In this document: piece by piece, positions 1 through 7,642 of the stretch
Layout of the letters: the number at the start of each line of letters is the position of its first letter
How positions within the stretch are numbered: the first letter of the stretch is position 1
NCBI GenBank assembly: GCA_000023405.1
Contig: CP001643.1
Coordinates: 3,224,001-3,288,000, forward strand
Direction: 5' to 3'
DNA length: 64,000 bases
DNA from: Brachybacterium faecium DSM 4810
GTDB lineage: Bacteria > Actinomycetota > Actinomycetes > Actinomycetales > Dermabacteraceae
The notes under the pieces: model-generated
The model's database searches: none
What the model was told of the DNA's origin: nothing
The model's input: the letters and a program-made list of their open reading frames with translations, nothing else
Program-made: the position numbers and the translations under genes

Positions 1-776
1 TGCAGTACGCCTCGCAGAACCTGATCCCGGTCACCCTCGAGCTGGGCGGCAAGAGCCCGAACATCTTCTTCGGCGACGTCGCCTCCGCCCAGGACGACTA
101 CTACGACAAGGCGCTCGAGGGCTTCGCGATGTTCTCGCTGAACCAGGGCGAGGTGTGCACCTGTCCCTCGCGGGCGCTCGTGGAGTCCTCGATCTACGAC
201 TCCTTCGTGGCCGACGGCATCGCCCGCGTGGAGGCCACGACGCAGGGCGACCCGCTGGACACCGACACGATGATCGGCGCGCAGGCCAGCAACGACCAGC
301 TGGAGAAGATCCTCTCCTACCTCGACATCGGCACGCAGGAGGGCGCGAAGCTGCTCACCGGCGGCGAGCGCGCCGATCTCGGCGGCGACCTCTCGGGCGG
401 CTACTACGTCACCCCCACGATCTTCGAGGGCGACAACTCGATGCGGATCTTCCAGGAGGAGATCTTCGGTCCGGTGCTCGCGCTGACGCGGTTCGACGGC
501 TACGACGAGGCGATCTCGATCGCGAACGACACCCTGTACGGGCTGGGCGCCGGTGTGTGGTCGAGGCAGCAGAACACCGTCTACCGCGCCGGCCGCGCCA
601 TCCAGGCCGGTCGCGTGTGGGTGAACCACTATCACAGCTACCCGGCGCACTCCGCGTTCGGCGGGTACAAGTCCTCGGGCATCGGTCGGGAGAACCACCT
701 GATGATGCTCGACCACTACCAGCAGACGAAGAACCTGCTGGTCAGCTACTCGGAGCAGAAGCTCGGCTTCTTCTGA
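1..776 (+). CDS. aldehyde dehydrogenase, C-terminal part (5' end outside window)
   Basis: NAD(P)-dependent oxidation of an aldehyde to the acid in the cytoplasm. The gene enters from the left edge with first full codon at position 3, and 257 residues are visible. Seen: ELGGKSP with the catalytic Glu near visible residue 13, the active-site segment NQGEVCTC with the nucleophile Cys near residue 52, EEIFGPV, and the C-terminal [12 protein letters not shown] motif. Families with a DUF779 gene immediately downstream, as here, are usually acetaldehyde or broad aliphatic aldehyde dehydrogenases of the ExaC/AldA type. The N-terminal cofactor-binding half lies outside the window, so subfamily and start cannot be checked. 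An internal ATG at 129 is not a plausible start because conserved sequence continues upstream of it. Confidence 0.93.
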   Translation, partial: QYASQNLIPVTLELGGKSPNIFFGDVASAQDDYYDKALEGFAMFSLNQGEVCTCPSRALVESSIYDSFVADGIARVEATTQGDPLDTDTMIGAQASNDQLEKILSYLDIGTQEGAKLLTGGERADLGGDLSGGYYVTPTIFEGDNSMRIFQEEIFGPVLALTRFDGYDEAISIANDTLYGLGAGVWSRQQNTVYRAGRAIQAGRVWVNHYHSYPAHSAFGGYKSSGIGRENHLMMLDHYQQTKNLLVSYSEQKLGFF

Positions 777-882
777 GCAGCCTCCGACCGGCTCGGCCGA
801 CGGGCCGGTCCGCGCTGCGGGGCCGACGGACCGGCCCGCACCGCGGGATCGGCCCGTCGGATCCACTGCGGAAGGACGGATC

Positions 883-1362
883 ATGACCCAGCACCCCACC
901 ACCACCCCGGCACCTCAGCCGGACCAGCCTCCCGCCCCGGATCTGCCTGCGCCGAGCCCGGCCGACGACGTCCTCGAGATGGAGCCGACGATCGAGGGCG
1001 AGGACTTCTCCCGGGTCGCGTTCACCCAGGCCGCCGTCGCGCAGATCCAGCGGCTCATCGACCGCAACGGCCCGCTGATGTTCCACCAGTCCGGCGGATG
1101 CTGCGACGGCTCCTCCCCCATGTGCTACCCCGAGGGCGACCTCATCACCGGGGATGCGGACGTGCGCATGGGCCACGTCGCGATCCCGCTGCCGGACGGC
1201 ACCACCAGCCCGCTGGACTTCTGGATGAGCCGGGAGCAGTTCGCCTACTGGCGCCACACCCATCTCACGATCGACCTGGTGGACGGGCGCGGCGGCGGGT
1301 TCAGCCTCGAATCGCCCGACGGGAAGAGGTTCCTGACCAGGTCACGGATGCTCGAGAGCTGA
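883..1362 (+). CDS. DUF779 family protein
   Basis: A 159-residue protein of the DUF779 family, commonly encoded next to aldehyde dehydrogenase genes; its biochemical role is not established. Residues 1 to about 40 are a Pro/Ala-rich tail absent from most relatives. The conserved core follows, with HQSGGCCDG (about 68-76) and a further Cys at about 80, a cysteine-rich patch that could bind metal or thiol (inference). A GGAAGGA ribosome site lies 7 bases before the ATG. The gene is 106 bp downstream of the aldehyde dehydrogenase on the same strand, so co-transcription is likely. Confidence 0.88.
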   Translation: MTQHPTTTPAPQPDQPPAPDLPAPSPADDVLEMEPTIEGEDFSRVAFTQAAVAQIQRLIDRNGPLMFHQSGGCCDGSSPMCYPEGDLITGDADVRMGHVAIPLPDGTTSPLDFWMSREQFAYWRHTHLTIDLVDGRGGGFSLESPDGKRFLTRSRMLES

Positions 1363-1427
1363 GCAGGCCGCGCACCGCTCTCGGGGAGGCGCCCACAGGT
1401 CGCCGACCCTCCACGGAAGGACTCGTC

Positions 1428-1793
1428 ATGACCGACCGTTCTGCTCACCTCCGCCCGCTCGGGGCCCCGTCGGCCGGAGGCACTCTGCCCCCGCCGAGCG
1501 AGCCGCCGCTGACCCCGCCGGGGCAGCCGCCCACAGACCCGCCCACGCATCCGCCGACCGACCCTCCCGGCCCTCCGCCGGACACCCCGCCCATGCCTCT
1601 CCCCGGCCGGCCGCCGGCGCCCTCCCCCGACCCCGCCCCGGATCCGCCCACGCAGCCCGAGCAGCCTCCGCCGCCCGGGCCCCCACCCGGCGCCCCACCG
1701 GCGACAGACGCCCCACCCGCGACAGGTGCCCCACCCGCGACAGGGAACGAACTTCTTGCTCCCTGCGTGGACTCAACGCCTCTACGGGGTTGA
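1428..1793 (+). CDS. proline-rich low-complexity ORF, doubtful gene
   Basis: A 121-codon frame, unrecognised. It has a convincing ribosome site (GGAAGGA, 7 bases before ATG) in the same context as the flanking genes at 883 and 2013. The product is about 40% proline, built from PPTDPP, PPGPP and tandem APPATG units, so it would be disordered; there is no signal peptide, membrane segment or domain. The last 15 residues and the stop are contributed by the left arm and loop of the hairpin at 1747-1819, so an originally longer frame may have been cut by that element. It may be an expressed disordered peptide, a decayed gene or a chance frame in GC-rich sequence. Confidence 0.3.
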   Translation: MTDRSAHLRPLGAPSAGGTLPPPSEPPLTPPGQPPTDPPTHPPTDPPGPPPDTPPMPLPGRPPAPSPDPAPDPPTQPEQPPPPGPPPGAPPATDAPPATGAPPATGNELLAPCVDSTPLRG

Positions 1794-1819
1794 GCCCACG
1801 CAGGCGACAAGAAGTTCGT
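1747..1819. repeat. long imperfect inverted repeat (intergenic hairpin)
   Basis: Arms 1747-1777 and 1789-1819 pair at 27 Watson-Crick and one G-U position out of 31, around an 11-base loop. The outer 12 bp (ACGAACTTCTTG with its complement) are perfect, and the inner block CCTGCGTGG plus CTCAAC pairs with one mismatch between them. There is no U tract, so it is not a classical intrinsic terminator. It is clearly less GC-rich than its surroundings. It may be a MITE-like or REP-like element, or a structure at the end of the upstream transcript. No second copy was seen in the window. Confidence 0.75.
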
Positions 1820-2012
1820 CGCGCACCCCGGGCCGCACCCTTCCCACCCGGAGTCGCCCGGCGGCCCGCCCCTCCGCCCGGCGCTCCCGACCTGCCCATG
1901 TCCGTTCTGCGAACCTCTGCGTCCGGCGCAGGCCTGGAGACCGTCACGTCGGCTCTCCTAGCCTCGAAGTGCACGAAGACACCGCAGTCCCCCACTCATG
2001 GAAGGGTCGATC

Positions 2013-2789
2013 ATGACCACCCTCTCCACCCCCCGCACCGATCTCGACGCCCTGGCCGACACCTACGATGAACAGGGGTATGTGCTGGTCAAAGGCCTCC
2101 TCACCCCGGAGGAGGCCGCGGAGTACCGCGCCCGCAGCCACGAGCTGATCGCCTCTCTGGACCGCAAGGACGATCCCACCTGGGAGGCGGCGGCGAGCGT
2201 CGCGATGGGTCAGAAGACCAGCCTGCAGCACCTGCACGACGCCCAGTTCTACGACGCGGCGTACACGCGGCTGCTCACCGATCCGCGCTTCACCGACGTG
2301 GCCGCAGCCGTTCTGCGCACCCCGGACGTGCAGCTGCACCACACGAAGATGTTCATCAAGCCGCCGGAGAACGGCTCCCCGTTCCCCGCGCACCAGGACC
2401 ACCCGTTCTTCCCCCACACCCACCACCGGGTGGCCGCCGCGATCTTCCACTTCGACGACGCCCCCGAGGTGAAGGGGTGCGTGCGCATCGCGCCGGGCAG
2501 CCACCGCGAGGGGCCTCGCGAGCACTCCGAGGAGGGCGGCTTCCACCTGCCGGACTTCCCCATGGATCAGCTGGAGCCGATGGAGGCGGAGGCCGGGGAC
2601 GTCCTGTTCTTCACCTACCTCACGGTGCACAGCTCCGGCGTGAACGTGAGCGACGAGGCCCGCACCACCTGGCTGGTCCAGTTCCGCGATCCCGCCGATC
2701 CGCCGCTGACCACCCAGCACGATCACTCCCTCGGCCAGGGCCTCATGCTCGCCGGGAGCGATCCCACGGGACGTGCCGGCACGGCATGA
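2013..2789 (+). CDS. phytanoyl-CoA dioxygenase family protein
   Basis: Non-haem Fe(II)/2-oxoglutarate oxygenase of the PhyH type, 258 residues; the substrate is unknown. Seen: the iron-binding HxD motif (His127, Asp129 in HQDH) and a distal His near 206 (VHSSG), with a downstream Arg/Asp-rich segment expected to hold 2-oxoglutarate. ATG 2013 is preferred to the in-frame ATG at 1998 because GGAAGGG lies 8 bases before it. The stop is inside the start region of the AraC-type regulator, so the two are translationally coupled and the oxygenase is probably that regulator's target. A second oxygenase/AraC pair lies at 61.1-62.8 kb. Confidence 0.9.
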   Translation: MTTLSTPRTDLDALADTYDEQGYVLVKGLLTPEEAAEYRARSHELIASLDRKDDPTWEAAASVAMGQKTSLQHLHDAQFYDAAYTRLLTDPRFTDVAAAVLRTPDVQLHHTKMFIKPPENGSPFPAHQDHPFFPHTHHRVAAAIFHFDDAPEVKGCVRIAPGSHREGPREHSEEGGFHLPDFPMDQLEPMEAEAGDVLFFTYLTVHSSGVNVSDEARTTWLVQFRDPADPPLTTQHDHSLGQGLMLAGSDPTGRAGTA

Positions 2790-3699
2790 TGCGTTCGTGA
2801 CCCTGGATCTCGTCGCCCATGCGGCGAACTTCGTCGACCTCACCGGTCTGCTCTCGACCGGTGAGGTCGACGGCTTCACGGTGGGCTATCTCAGCTGGGG
2901 CTTCTTCACGCCGCAGGTGTGGCGCAACCACCTGCACACCCACTCGTTCCACGAGATCTGCCTGGCCTACAGCGGCTCGGGCACCTTCACGGTGGACGGG
3001 GCGGACCACCGGGTCGAGACCGGCACGGTGTTCGTGGCCCGTCCGGGCGAGGTGCACGAGATCATCTCCGATCCCGTCGAGGGGCTGGGCATCGCCTTCT
3101 GGGGCATCGCCCTGCAGCCGGTCGGCGCCTCCCCGGCCACGTCCCCGGGCTGGTGGGATGGGCTGCTGCGCGAGGACAGGCCCCGCGTCTCGACGGCGCT
3201 GGGCTCCCTGCCGGCCCTGATCTCGGCGCTGAGCGCGGAGGCGCGCTCGCCCCGCGCCGGGATGGGCGAGCAGCTGCGGGCCCTCGGCGGCGCCCTCGTG
3301 GTGGAGACCGGGCGGGCGTTCGCGACGGCGGAGGATCTCGCCGTCGAGGTGGACCCCACCGCGCGCTCGGTCTCGAGCGTGGCCGCGATGGAGCGCTTCC
3401 TCGCCGACAACCTCGACCGCCCGCTGCAGGTGGAGGACGCCGCTTCGGTGGTGCACCTGTCCACCCGGCACGCGGCGCGGCTGTTCGCCGCCGAGACCGG
3501 GGAGTCGGTCATGGCGGCGCTGCGGCGGATGCGGCTCGAGCGCGGCGCGCACCTGCTGCTGGATTCCGACGCGCCCGTCGCGCAGATCGCCCGCGCCTGC
3601 GGCTACCCGGAGCCGCGGGCGTTCATCACCGCGTTCCGCCGGCGCTACGGGCAGCCGCCCGGCGCCTTCCGCACCCGCGGCGGCACCCTCCACCTCTGA
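2773..3699 (+). CDS. AraC family transcriptional regulator
   Basis: A 308-residue regulator. The N-terminal half is a cupin-like sensing domain (HLHTHSFHEICL near residues 55-66, then GSGTFTVDG). The C-terminal 100 residues hold two helix-turn-helix motifs, ending in the conserved IARACGYPEPRAFITAFRR region and RYGQPPGAFR. The start may be GTG 2773 or GTG 2797; both overlap or abut the end of the dioxygenase gene (stop at 2789). Followed by a strong GC hairpin and the convergent symporter. The ligand is unknown; control of the overlapping dioxygenase is inferred from position. Confidence 0.9.
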   Translation: MPARHDAFVTLDLVAHAANFVDLTGLLSTGEVDGFTVGYLSWGFFTPQVWRNHLHTHSFHEICLAYSGSGTFTVDGADHRVETGTVFVARPGEVHEIISDPVEGLGIAFWGIALQPVGASPATSPGWWDGLLREDRPRVSTALGSLPALISALSAEARSPRAGMGEQLRALGGALVVETGRAFATAEDLAVEVDPTARSVSSVAAMERFLADNLDRPLQVEDAASVVHLSTRHAARLFAAETGESVMAALRRMRLERGAHLLLDSDAPVAQIARACGYPEPRAFITAFRRRYGQPPGAFRTRGGTLHL

Positions 3700-3716
3700 C
3701 CCCCGCCCAGGGGCCC

Positions 3717-3749
3717 GGCCGGCCGGGCACGTCGAGGGCCCGGCCGGCC
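3717..3749. terminator. GC-rich hairpin between convergent genes
   Basis: Perfect 12-bp stem (GGCCGGCCGGGC, 3717-3728, with 3738-3749) and a 9-base loop. It lies in the 63-bp gap between the ends of the AraC gene (+) and the symporter (-). There is no U tract; a bidirectional terminator is the likely role. Confidence 0.55.
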
Positions 3750-3762
3750 GACGGGCCGACGC

Positions 3763-5109
3763 TCACACGCGCGCGGCGGTCTCCGAGGGCGTCCCGTCGG
3801 CGGGTTCGACGGACCCGTCGGCGAGGGCGTGGTGGCGGTCGTCGGCCATCAACCAGCCGGCCAGCAGCACCACCAGCAGCACCACGGCGCCCATGATGAC
3901 GTAGGAGAGGCTGAAGCCGATCACGTCGTAGGCGATGCCGAACACCCACGAGAACACGACGATGCCCACCTGCTTGGCCATGTTGAAGCCGATCATGTAA
4001 GCGGTCGCGGAGATCCGCACGTCGAACATGCGGGTGATGTACTTCATCACCGAGACCAGCATCAGCGGCATCTCGACCGCGGCGAGCAGCCGCCAGAAGA
4101 TCAGCAGATAGGTGTGGGTGAAGAAGGCCGAGCCGACCACCCGCACCACGAGCACGAGCGCGAACAGCTGCAGGCCCCGCTTCGCGCCGATCCGGTTGAT
4201 CACGAACGGCATCGCGACCATCACGAGCGCCTCGACGAGGATCTGCACGAACACCACGCGGGAGAACAGCACCTGCGGGTCGATCGCGCCGGTGACGAAG
4301 CGGGCGAAGTAGTTCGGGAACTGCTGGTCGAACACGTCATACAGGGCGGCGGCACCGAACATGAGCACCATGAAGCCGAGGAACGAGCGGCTGCGCAGCA
4401 GCGTCAGCACGGTCTCGCGCGAGACCTTGGGCTTTTCGGCAGCGGCGTCGGCACCGCCCTCGGCGGCGGCATCGGCCGCGACCGCCGCATAGCCGGGATC
4501 GCCCGGCTTGGGGGTGCGGGCCACGAGCAGCAGGGTGCCCAACACGATCGCGGAGACGGTCGCGGCCCACCAGATGTTGTCCGGATCCGAGGCCCAGAGG
4601 AATCCGCCGATGAGGGAGGCGGTCGCGCCGGCGACGGAGCCGAACAGGCGCACGTGCCCGTACTCGAAGCCGTTGGCCCGCGAGTTGCGCTCGTTGAACG
4701 CCTCGACGATGCCGACGCCGGCGTTCAGGGTGAGCGAGAGGAACAGGCCGCCCACGATCGCGCCGAGCACCTGGTTCACCTCGACCAGCGGTGTGAAGAC
4801 GAACGCGAAGAACGGTCCCATCAGCGCGCCGACGAGCACCACGAAGGCGAACAGGTGCTTGCGGAAGCCGAGCTTGTCCTGCAGGTAGCCGTACAGCGGC
4901 TGCAGGCAGAAGGCGGTCAGCGCCATCACGGAGTTCAGCAGGCCGATGTTGCCGTGGCTCATGCCGGCCTCGACCTCGAGCCAGCGGCTGAGGAAGGTGA
5001 AGGCGAGCTGCCAGATCGCGAAGTAGAAGAAGAACAGCCCGCCGAAGTTCCAGAAGGCGGGGTTCTTCAGGCTCGTGCCGGCGCTCGGGGGCGTGACGGC
5101 GGCGCTCAT
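3763..5109 (-). CDS. MFS oligosaccharide:H+ symporter, LacY family
   Basis: A 448-residue, 12-helix major facilitator of the oligosaccharide:proton symporter (LacY/RafB) type. Seen: the opening segment FWNFGGLFFFYFAIWQ, QPLYGYLQDKLGFRKHL in the loop after helix 2, the acidic pair region NERNSRANGFEYGHVRLFGS near helix 5, and a hydrophilic Ala/Glu-rich central loop before the second six-helix half. Its start overlaps the stop of the GH43 gene (ATGA at 5106-5109), so both are translated from one message. The coupling indicates uptake of the arabino- or xylo-oligosaccharide the glycosidase hydrolyses; the exact sugar is not readable from sequence. Confidence 0.9.
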   Translation of the reverse strand: MSAAVTPPSAGTSLKNPAFWNFGGLFFFYFAIWQLAFTFLSRWLEVEAGMSHGNIGLLNSVMALTAFCLQPLYGYLQDKLGFRKHLFAFVVLVGALMGPFFAFVFTPLVEVNQVLGAIVGGLFLSLTLNAGVGIVEAFNERNSRANGFEYGHVRLFGSVAGATASLIGGFLWASDPDNIWWAATVSAIVLGTLLLVARTPKPGDPGYAAVAADAAAEGGADAAAEKPKVSRETVLTLLRSRSFLGFMVLMFGAAALYDVFDQQFPNYFARFVTGAIDPQVLFSRVVFVQILVEALVMVAMPFVINRIGAKRGLQLFALVLVVRVVGSAFFTHTYLLIFWRLLAAVEMPLMLVSVMKYITRMFDVRISATAYMIGFNMAKQVGIVVFSWVFGIAYDVIGFSLSYVIMGAVVLLVVLLAGWLMADDRHHALADGSVEPADGTPSETAARV

Positions 5110-6131
5110 GAGAACTCACCCGAGGGCGGGAGCACCTCGGTGGAGGTCGGGGCCGGGCGGGTGCCCGGGGCGGGGGTGCCCCAGAGGGGGCGTCCCGCCT
5201 CGTCGAAGCGCAGCACCTGTGCGCAGGCGTGACGGTTGGGGTCGCGCAGCGGGTCGCCCTCGATGTGGGTGTAGGTGCGTGCGTGGTAGACCAGCACCGG
5301 CTGGCCGTCGGGCGTGGTGGTGAAGGAGTTGTGGCCCGGGCCGTACCGCTGCACGCTCGGATCGGAGACGAACACCGGGGTGGGGCTCTTGGTCCAGGAG
5401 GCGGGGTCGAGCAGGTCCGCGTCGGCCGACGCGGTGAGCACGCCCATCGCGTAGTCGATGCCGGTGGCCGCGCCCGAGTAGGTGAGGTAGAGGGTGCCCT
5501 CGTGCTCGAGGACGGCCGGTCCCTCGTTGACCCAGAAGCCCTTGATCTCCCAGTCGTGCTCGGGCCGGGTGAGCTCGACGGCGGGGCCGGCGAGGGTCCA
5601 GGGGTTCTCCATCGGGGCGATGTAGAGGTTCGAATGGCCCTCGACCTCGAGGTCCTCCTGGGCCCACACCAGGTACTGCCGGTCGCCGTGCACGAAGCTC
5701 GTCGCGTCCAGCGCGAACGATTCCCAGCCGGTGTCGACCTGGCCGCGCTCGGCCCACTCGCCCGTGAAGGGATCCGCGGCGGTGTTCTCGAGGACGAACA
5801 CCCGGTGGTTGAAGGTCTCGTTGGTGCTGGGCGCATCTGCGGTGCCGTGCGCGTTCGGCGCGGCGGCGTAGTAGATGTACCAGGCGCCGTGCACGCGGTG
5901 GATCTCCGGGGCCCAGATCAGCTCGGACTGGGGGCCCTGATCGTGCTTGTGCCAGATGGCGACCTCGTCGGCCGCCTGGAGGCCGTCGAGGGTCTCGGCG
6001 CGGCGCAGGATGATGCGGTCGTACTGCGGGTGCGAGGCGGTGAAGTAGTACTGCCCCTCGTGCCGCAGCACGCAGGGGTCGGCGCGCTGCAGCACCAGCG
6101 GGTTCAGGGTCGGCTCGTCCGTGCGTCTCAT
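5106..6131 (-). CDS. glycoside hydrolase family 43 protein
   Basis: A five-bladed beta-propeller glycosidase of 341 residues, probably an alpha-L-arabinofuranosidase or beta-xylosidase. Seen: catalytic-base region RADPCVL (Asp18), the WAPEIHRVHGAWYIYY strand, an Asp in DATSFVHGDRQYLVWA, and the probable general-acid Glu in WVNEGPAVLEHEGTLYLTYS. There is no signal peptide, so it acts on imported oligosaccharide. ATG 6131 is chosen because AGGGAGTG precedes it by 7 bases; upstream in-frame codons lack conserved sequence. First gene of a two-gene operon with the LacY-type symporter, behind a LacI-type operator candidate at 6217-6230. Confidence 0.9.
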   Translation of the reverse strand: MRRTDEPTLNPLVLQRADPCVLRHEGQYYFTASHPQYDRIILRRAETLDGLQAADEVAIWHKHDQGPQSELIWAPEIHRVHGAWYIYYAAAPNAHGTADAPSTNETFNHRVFVLENTAADPFTGEWAERGQVDTGWESFALDATSFVHGDRQYLVWAQEDLEVEGHSNLYIAPMENPWTLAGPAVELTRPEHDWEIKGFWVNEGPAVLEHEGTLYLTYSGAATGIDYAMGVLTASADADLLDPASWTKSPTPVFVSDPSVQRYGPGHNSFTTTPDGQPVLVYHARTYTHIEGDPLRDPNRHACAQVLRFDEAGRPLWGTPAPGTRPAPTSTEVLPPSGEFS

Positions 6132-6216
6132 GATTGTCACTCCCTGTGCGGCAGGGTCTCTCCCTGGGCGTGGCAGCGCCTCGATCATCTGGCGAGGCGC
6201 CGTCGGATCCTTCGAG

Positions 6217-6230
6217 GGTAAACGATGTAA
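6217..6230 (-). promoter_or_regulatory. candidate LacI-type operator before GH43
   Basis: GGTAAACGATGTAA, an AT-rich patch 86 bp upstream of the GH43 start. It shares the GGTAAnCG half with the sites at 39386 and 56397. No adjacent LacI gene exists here, so control in trans is inferred. Confidence 0.4.
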
Positions 6231-6235
6231 AAAGC

Positions 6236-6469
6236 GCTGAGCAGGCACTTCATCACCGCCCGAATGAGCCCCGGCGCGCTGGTTCCGCCTGCTGGGCCGC
6301 ATGACCTGCATCGCCGTCGCCCGCAGCCCGCGCACGGCGGGGCGCCGCCGAGAGCAAGATCACGGGCCGCGCCCGGATCTGTCCGGGCCTGCGCGGGGCA
6401 GCCCGTCCGGCTCGGCGAGGGCCGGTCTGCCCGGGCCTCCACAGGTCAGCCCGTCCGGCCCTGCGCGGG
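6236..6469. other. non-coding spacer with imperfect 48-bp direct repeat
   Basis: No credible gene. CAGCCCGTCCGGC occurs at 6399-6411 and 6447-6459 within a roughly 48-bp tandem duplication rich in CCGGGCCT and GCGCGGG words. It lies just beyond the 3' end of the monooxygenase gene. Confidence 0.6.
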
Positions 6470-7633
6470 TCAGGCGGCGGCGATGCTGCGGGCGGCCAGG
6501 CGGCTGGCTCCGGGCAGGCTGAGCGCGCGCCGGGCGATCTGCTGCAGGCGCAGCTGGGCGCGGCTCGAGGGCGTGAAGAAGGAGGCGCTGCGCCGGCCCG
6601 CGCGCTGCACCCTCTCGGCCGTCGGCCGCCACCGGCGCTCGTACTCGGCCAGCCCCGCCTCGACGTGCGGCCCCGTGGCGCGCAGGCTCCGCGCGAGGGC
6701 CTCGGCACCGGCGATCGCGAGGGAGGTGCCCTGCCCCGCCAGCAGCGAGGGAGCGTGGGCGGCGTCGCCGGCCAGCACCACCCGGCCCCGGCTCCAGCGC
6801 GGCGCGACCGCCTGCGCGACCAGGTCGTCGTAGAAGCTCTCCGGGGCGTGGGCGAGCGCCCGGTCCACCTGCGGGTGCAGGCCCGCGAAGGCGCGCTGCA
6901 GGCGCCCACGGTCCGGCACCGGGCGGGCGGTGCGGGCCGGGTCGACGCGCTCGGCGAGCATCACCCCCACCCGCTGCGCGTCGGCGGCGTACGCCCAGCC
7001 CACCCGGCCCACGGTGTCCGTCATGAGCATCCGCTCGCCGAGCTCCGCGGCGAGCTGCGGATCCTCGCAGAGGTAGCTTGCCACCCGGTATCCCATCGGC
7101 ACGATCGCGCCGTGGCCCGGGGCGACCAGCTCCCGCACGGCGGAGCGCACCCCGTCGCAGGCCACCACGAGATCCGCGTCGAGGGTGCTGCCGTCGGCGA
7201 GCTCGACCGCGGCCCGGCGCGACCCGGCCGCCCCCTCCAGGCCCGCGTCGCGCACCGCCTCCACGCGCGCGCCGTAGCGCAGCTGCACCGAGGCCGGCAG
7301 CGCGGCCAGCAGGCCCAGCTCCACCTCGGGCCGCAGGATCGAGAAGTAGCGGCCGCCGGCGGCCGCGACCAGGGGGCCGACGTCGATGCGCCCGGTCTCG
7401 GTGCCGTCGGGCGCGGCGTAGCGCACCCCCTCGAAGACATGGCCGCGCGAGCGCAGCTCCTCGAGGAGCCCCATCCGCTCCGCGGCGACGAACCCGGGGC
7501 CGAAGAAGTCGATCATGTATCCGCCGCCGCGCGGGCCCGGGGCGGCCTCGAGCACGGTGACGTCATGAGCGGGGGCGAGCTCGTGGGCGAGGGCGAGGCC
7601 GGTGATGCCGCCGCCGAGGAGGAGGACGTCCAT
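6470..7633 (-). CDS. FAD-dependent monooxygenase
   Basis: A 387-residue class A flavoprotein hydroxylase (PHBH fold), using NAD(P)H and O2 to hydroxylate a small molecule. Seen: N-terminal dinucleotide motif GGGITG (residues 7-12), the DG motif in ACDGVRSAVRE (about 158-168), and the second FAD motif VVLAGDAAHAPS with QGTSLAIAGAEAL (about 288-312). The overall pattern is close to the TetX/Rdc-like group, so aromatic or tetracycline-like substrates are possible, but resistance cannot be claimed. It starts 9 bp after the stop of the ABC exporter gene on the same strand and may be the last gene of that operon, which would fit a detoxification role. Confidence 0.88.
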   Translation of the reverse strand: MDVLLLGGGITGLALAHELAPAHDVTVLEAAPGPRGGGYMIDFFGPGFVAAERMGLLEELRSRGHVFEGVRYAAPDGTETGRIDVGPLVAAAGGRYFSILRPEVELGLLAALPASVQLRYGARVEAVRDAGLEGAAGSRRAAVELADGSTLDADLVVACDGVRSAVRELVAPGHGAIVPMGYRVASYLCEDPQLAAELGERMLMTDTVGRVGWAYAADAQRVGVMLAERVDPARTARPVPDRGRLQRAFAGLHPQVDRALAHAPESFYDDLVAQAVAPRWSRGRVVLAGDAAHAPSLLAGQGTSLAIAGAEALARSLRATGPHVEAGLAEYERRWRPTAERVQRAGRRSASFFTPSSRAQLRLQQIARRALSLPGASRLAARSIAAA

Positions 7634-7642
7634 GGGCCGACG

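Noticed and set aside
6470-7633. Calling the flavin monooxygenase a tetracycline-inactivating TetX
   Set aside because: The shared motifs are general for class A flavoprotein hydroxylases and do not show substrate.
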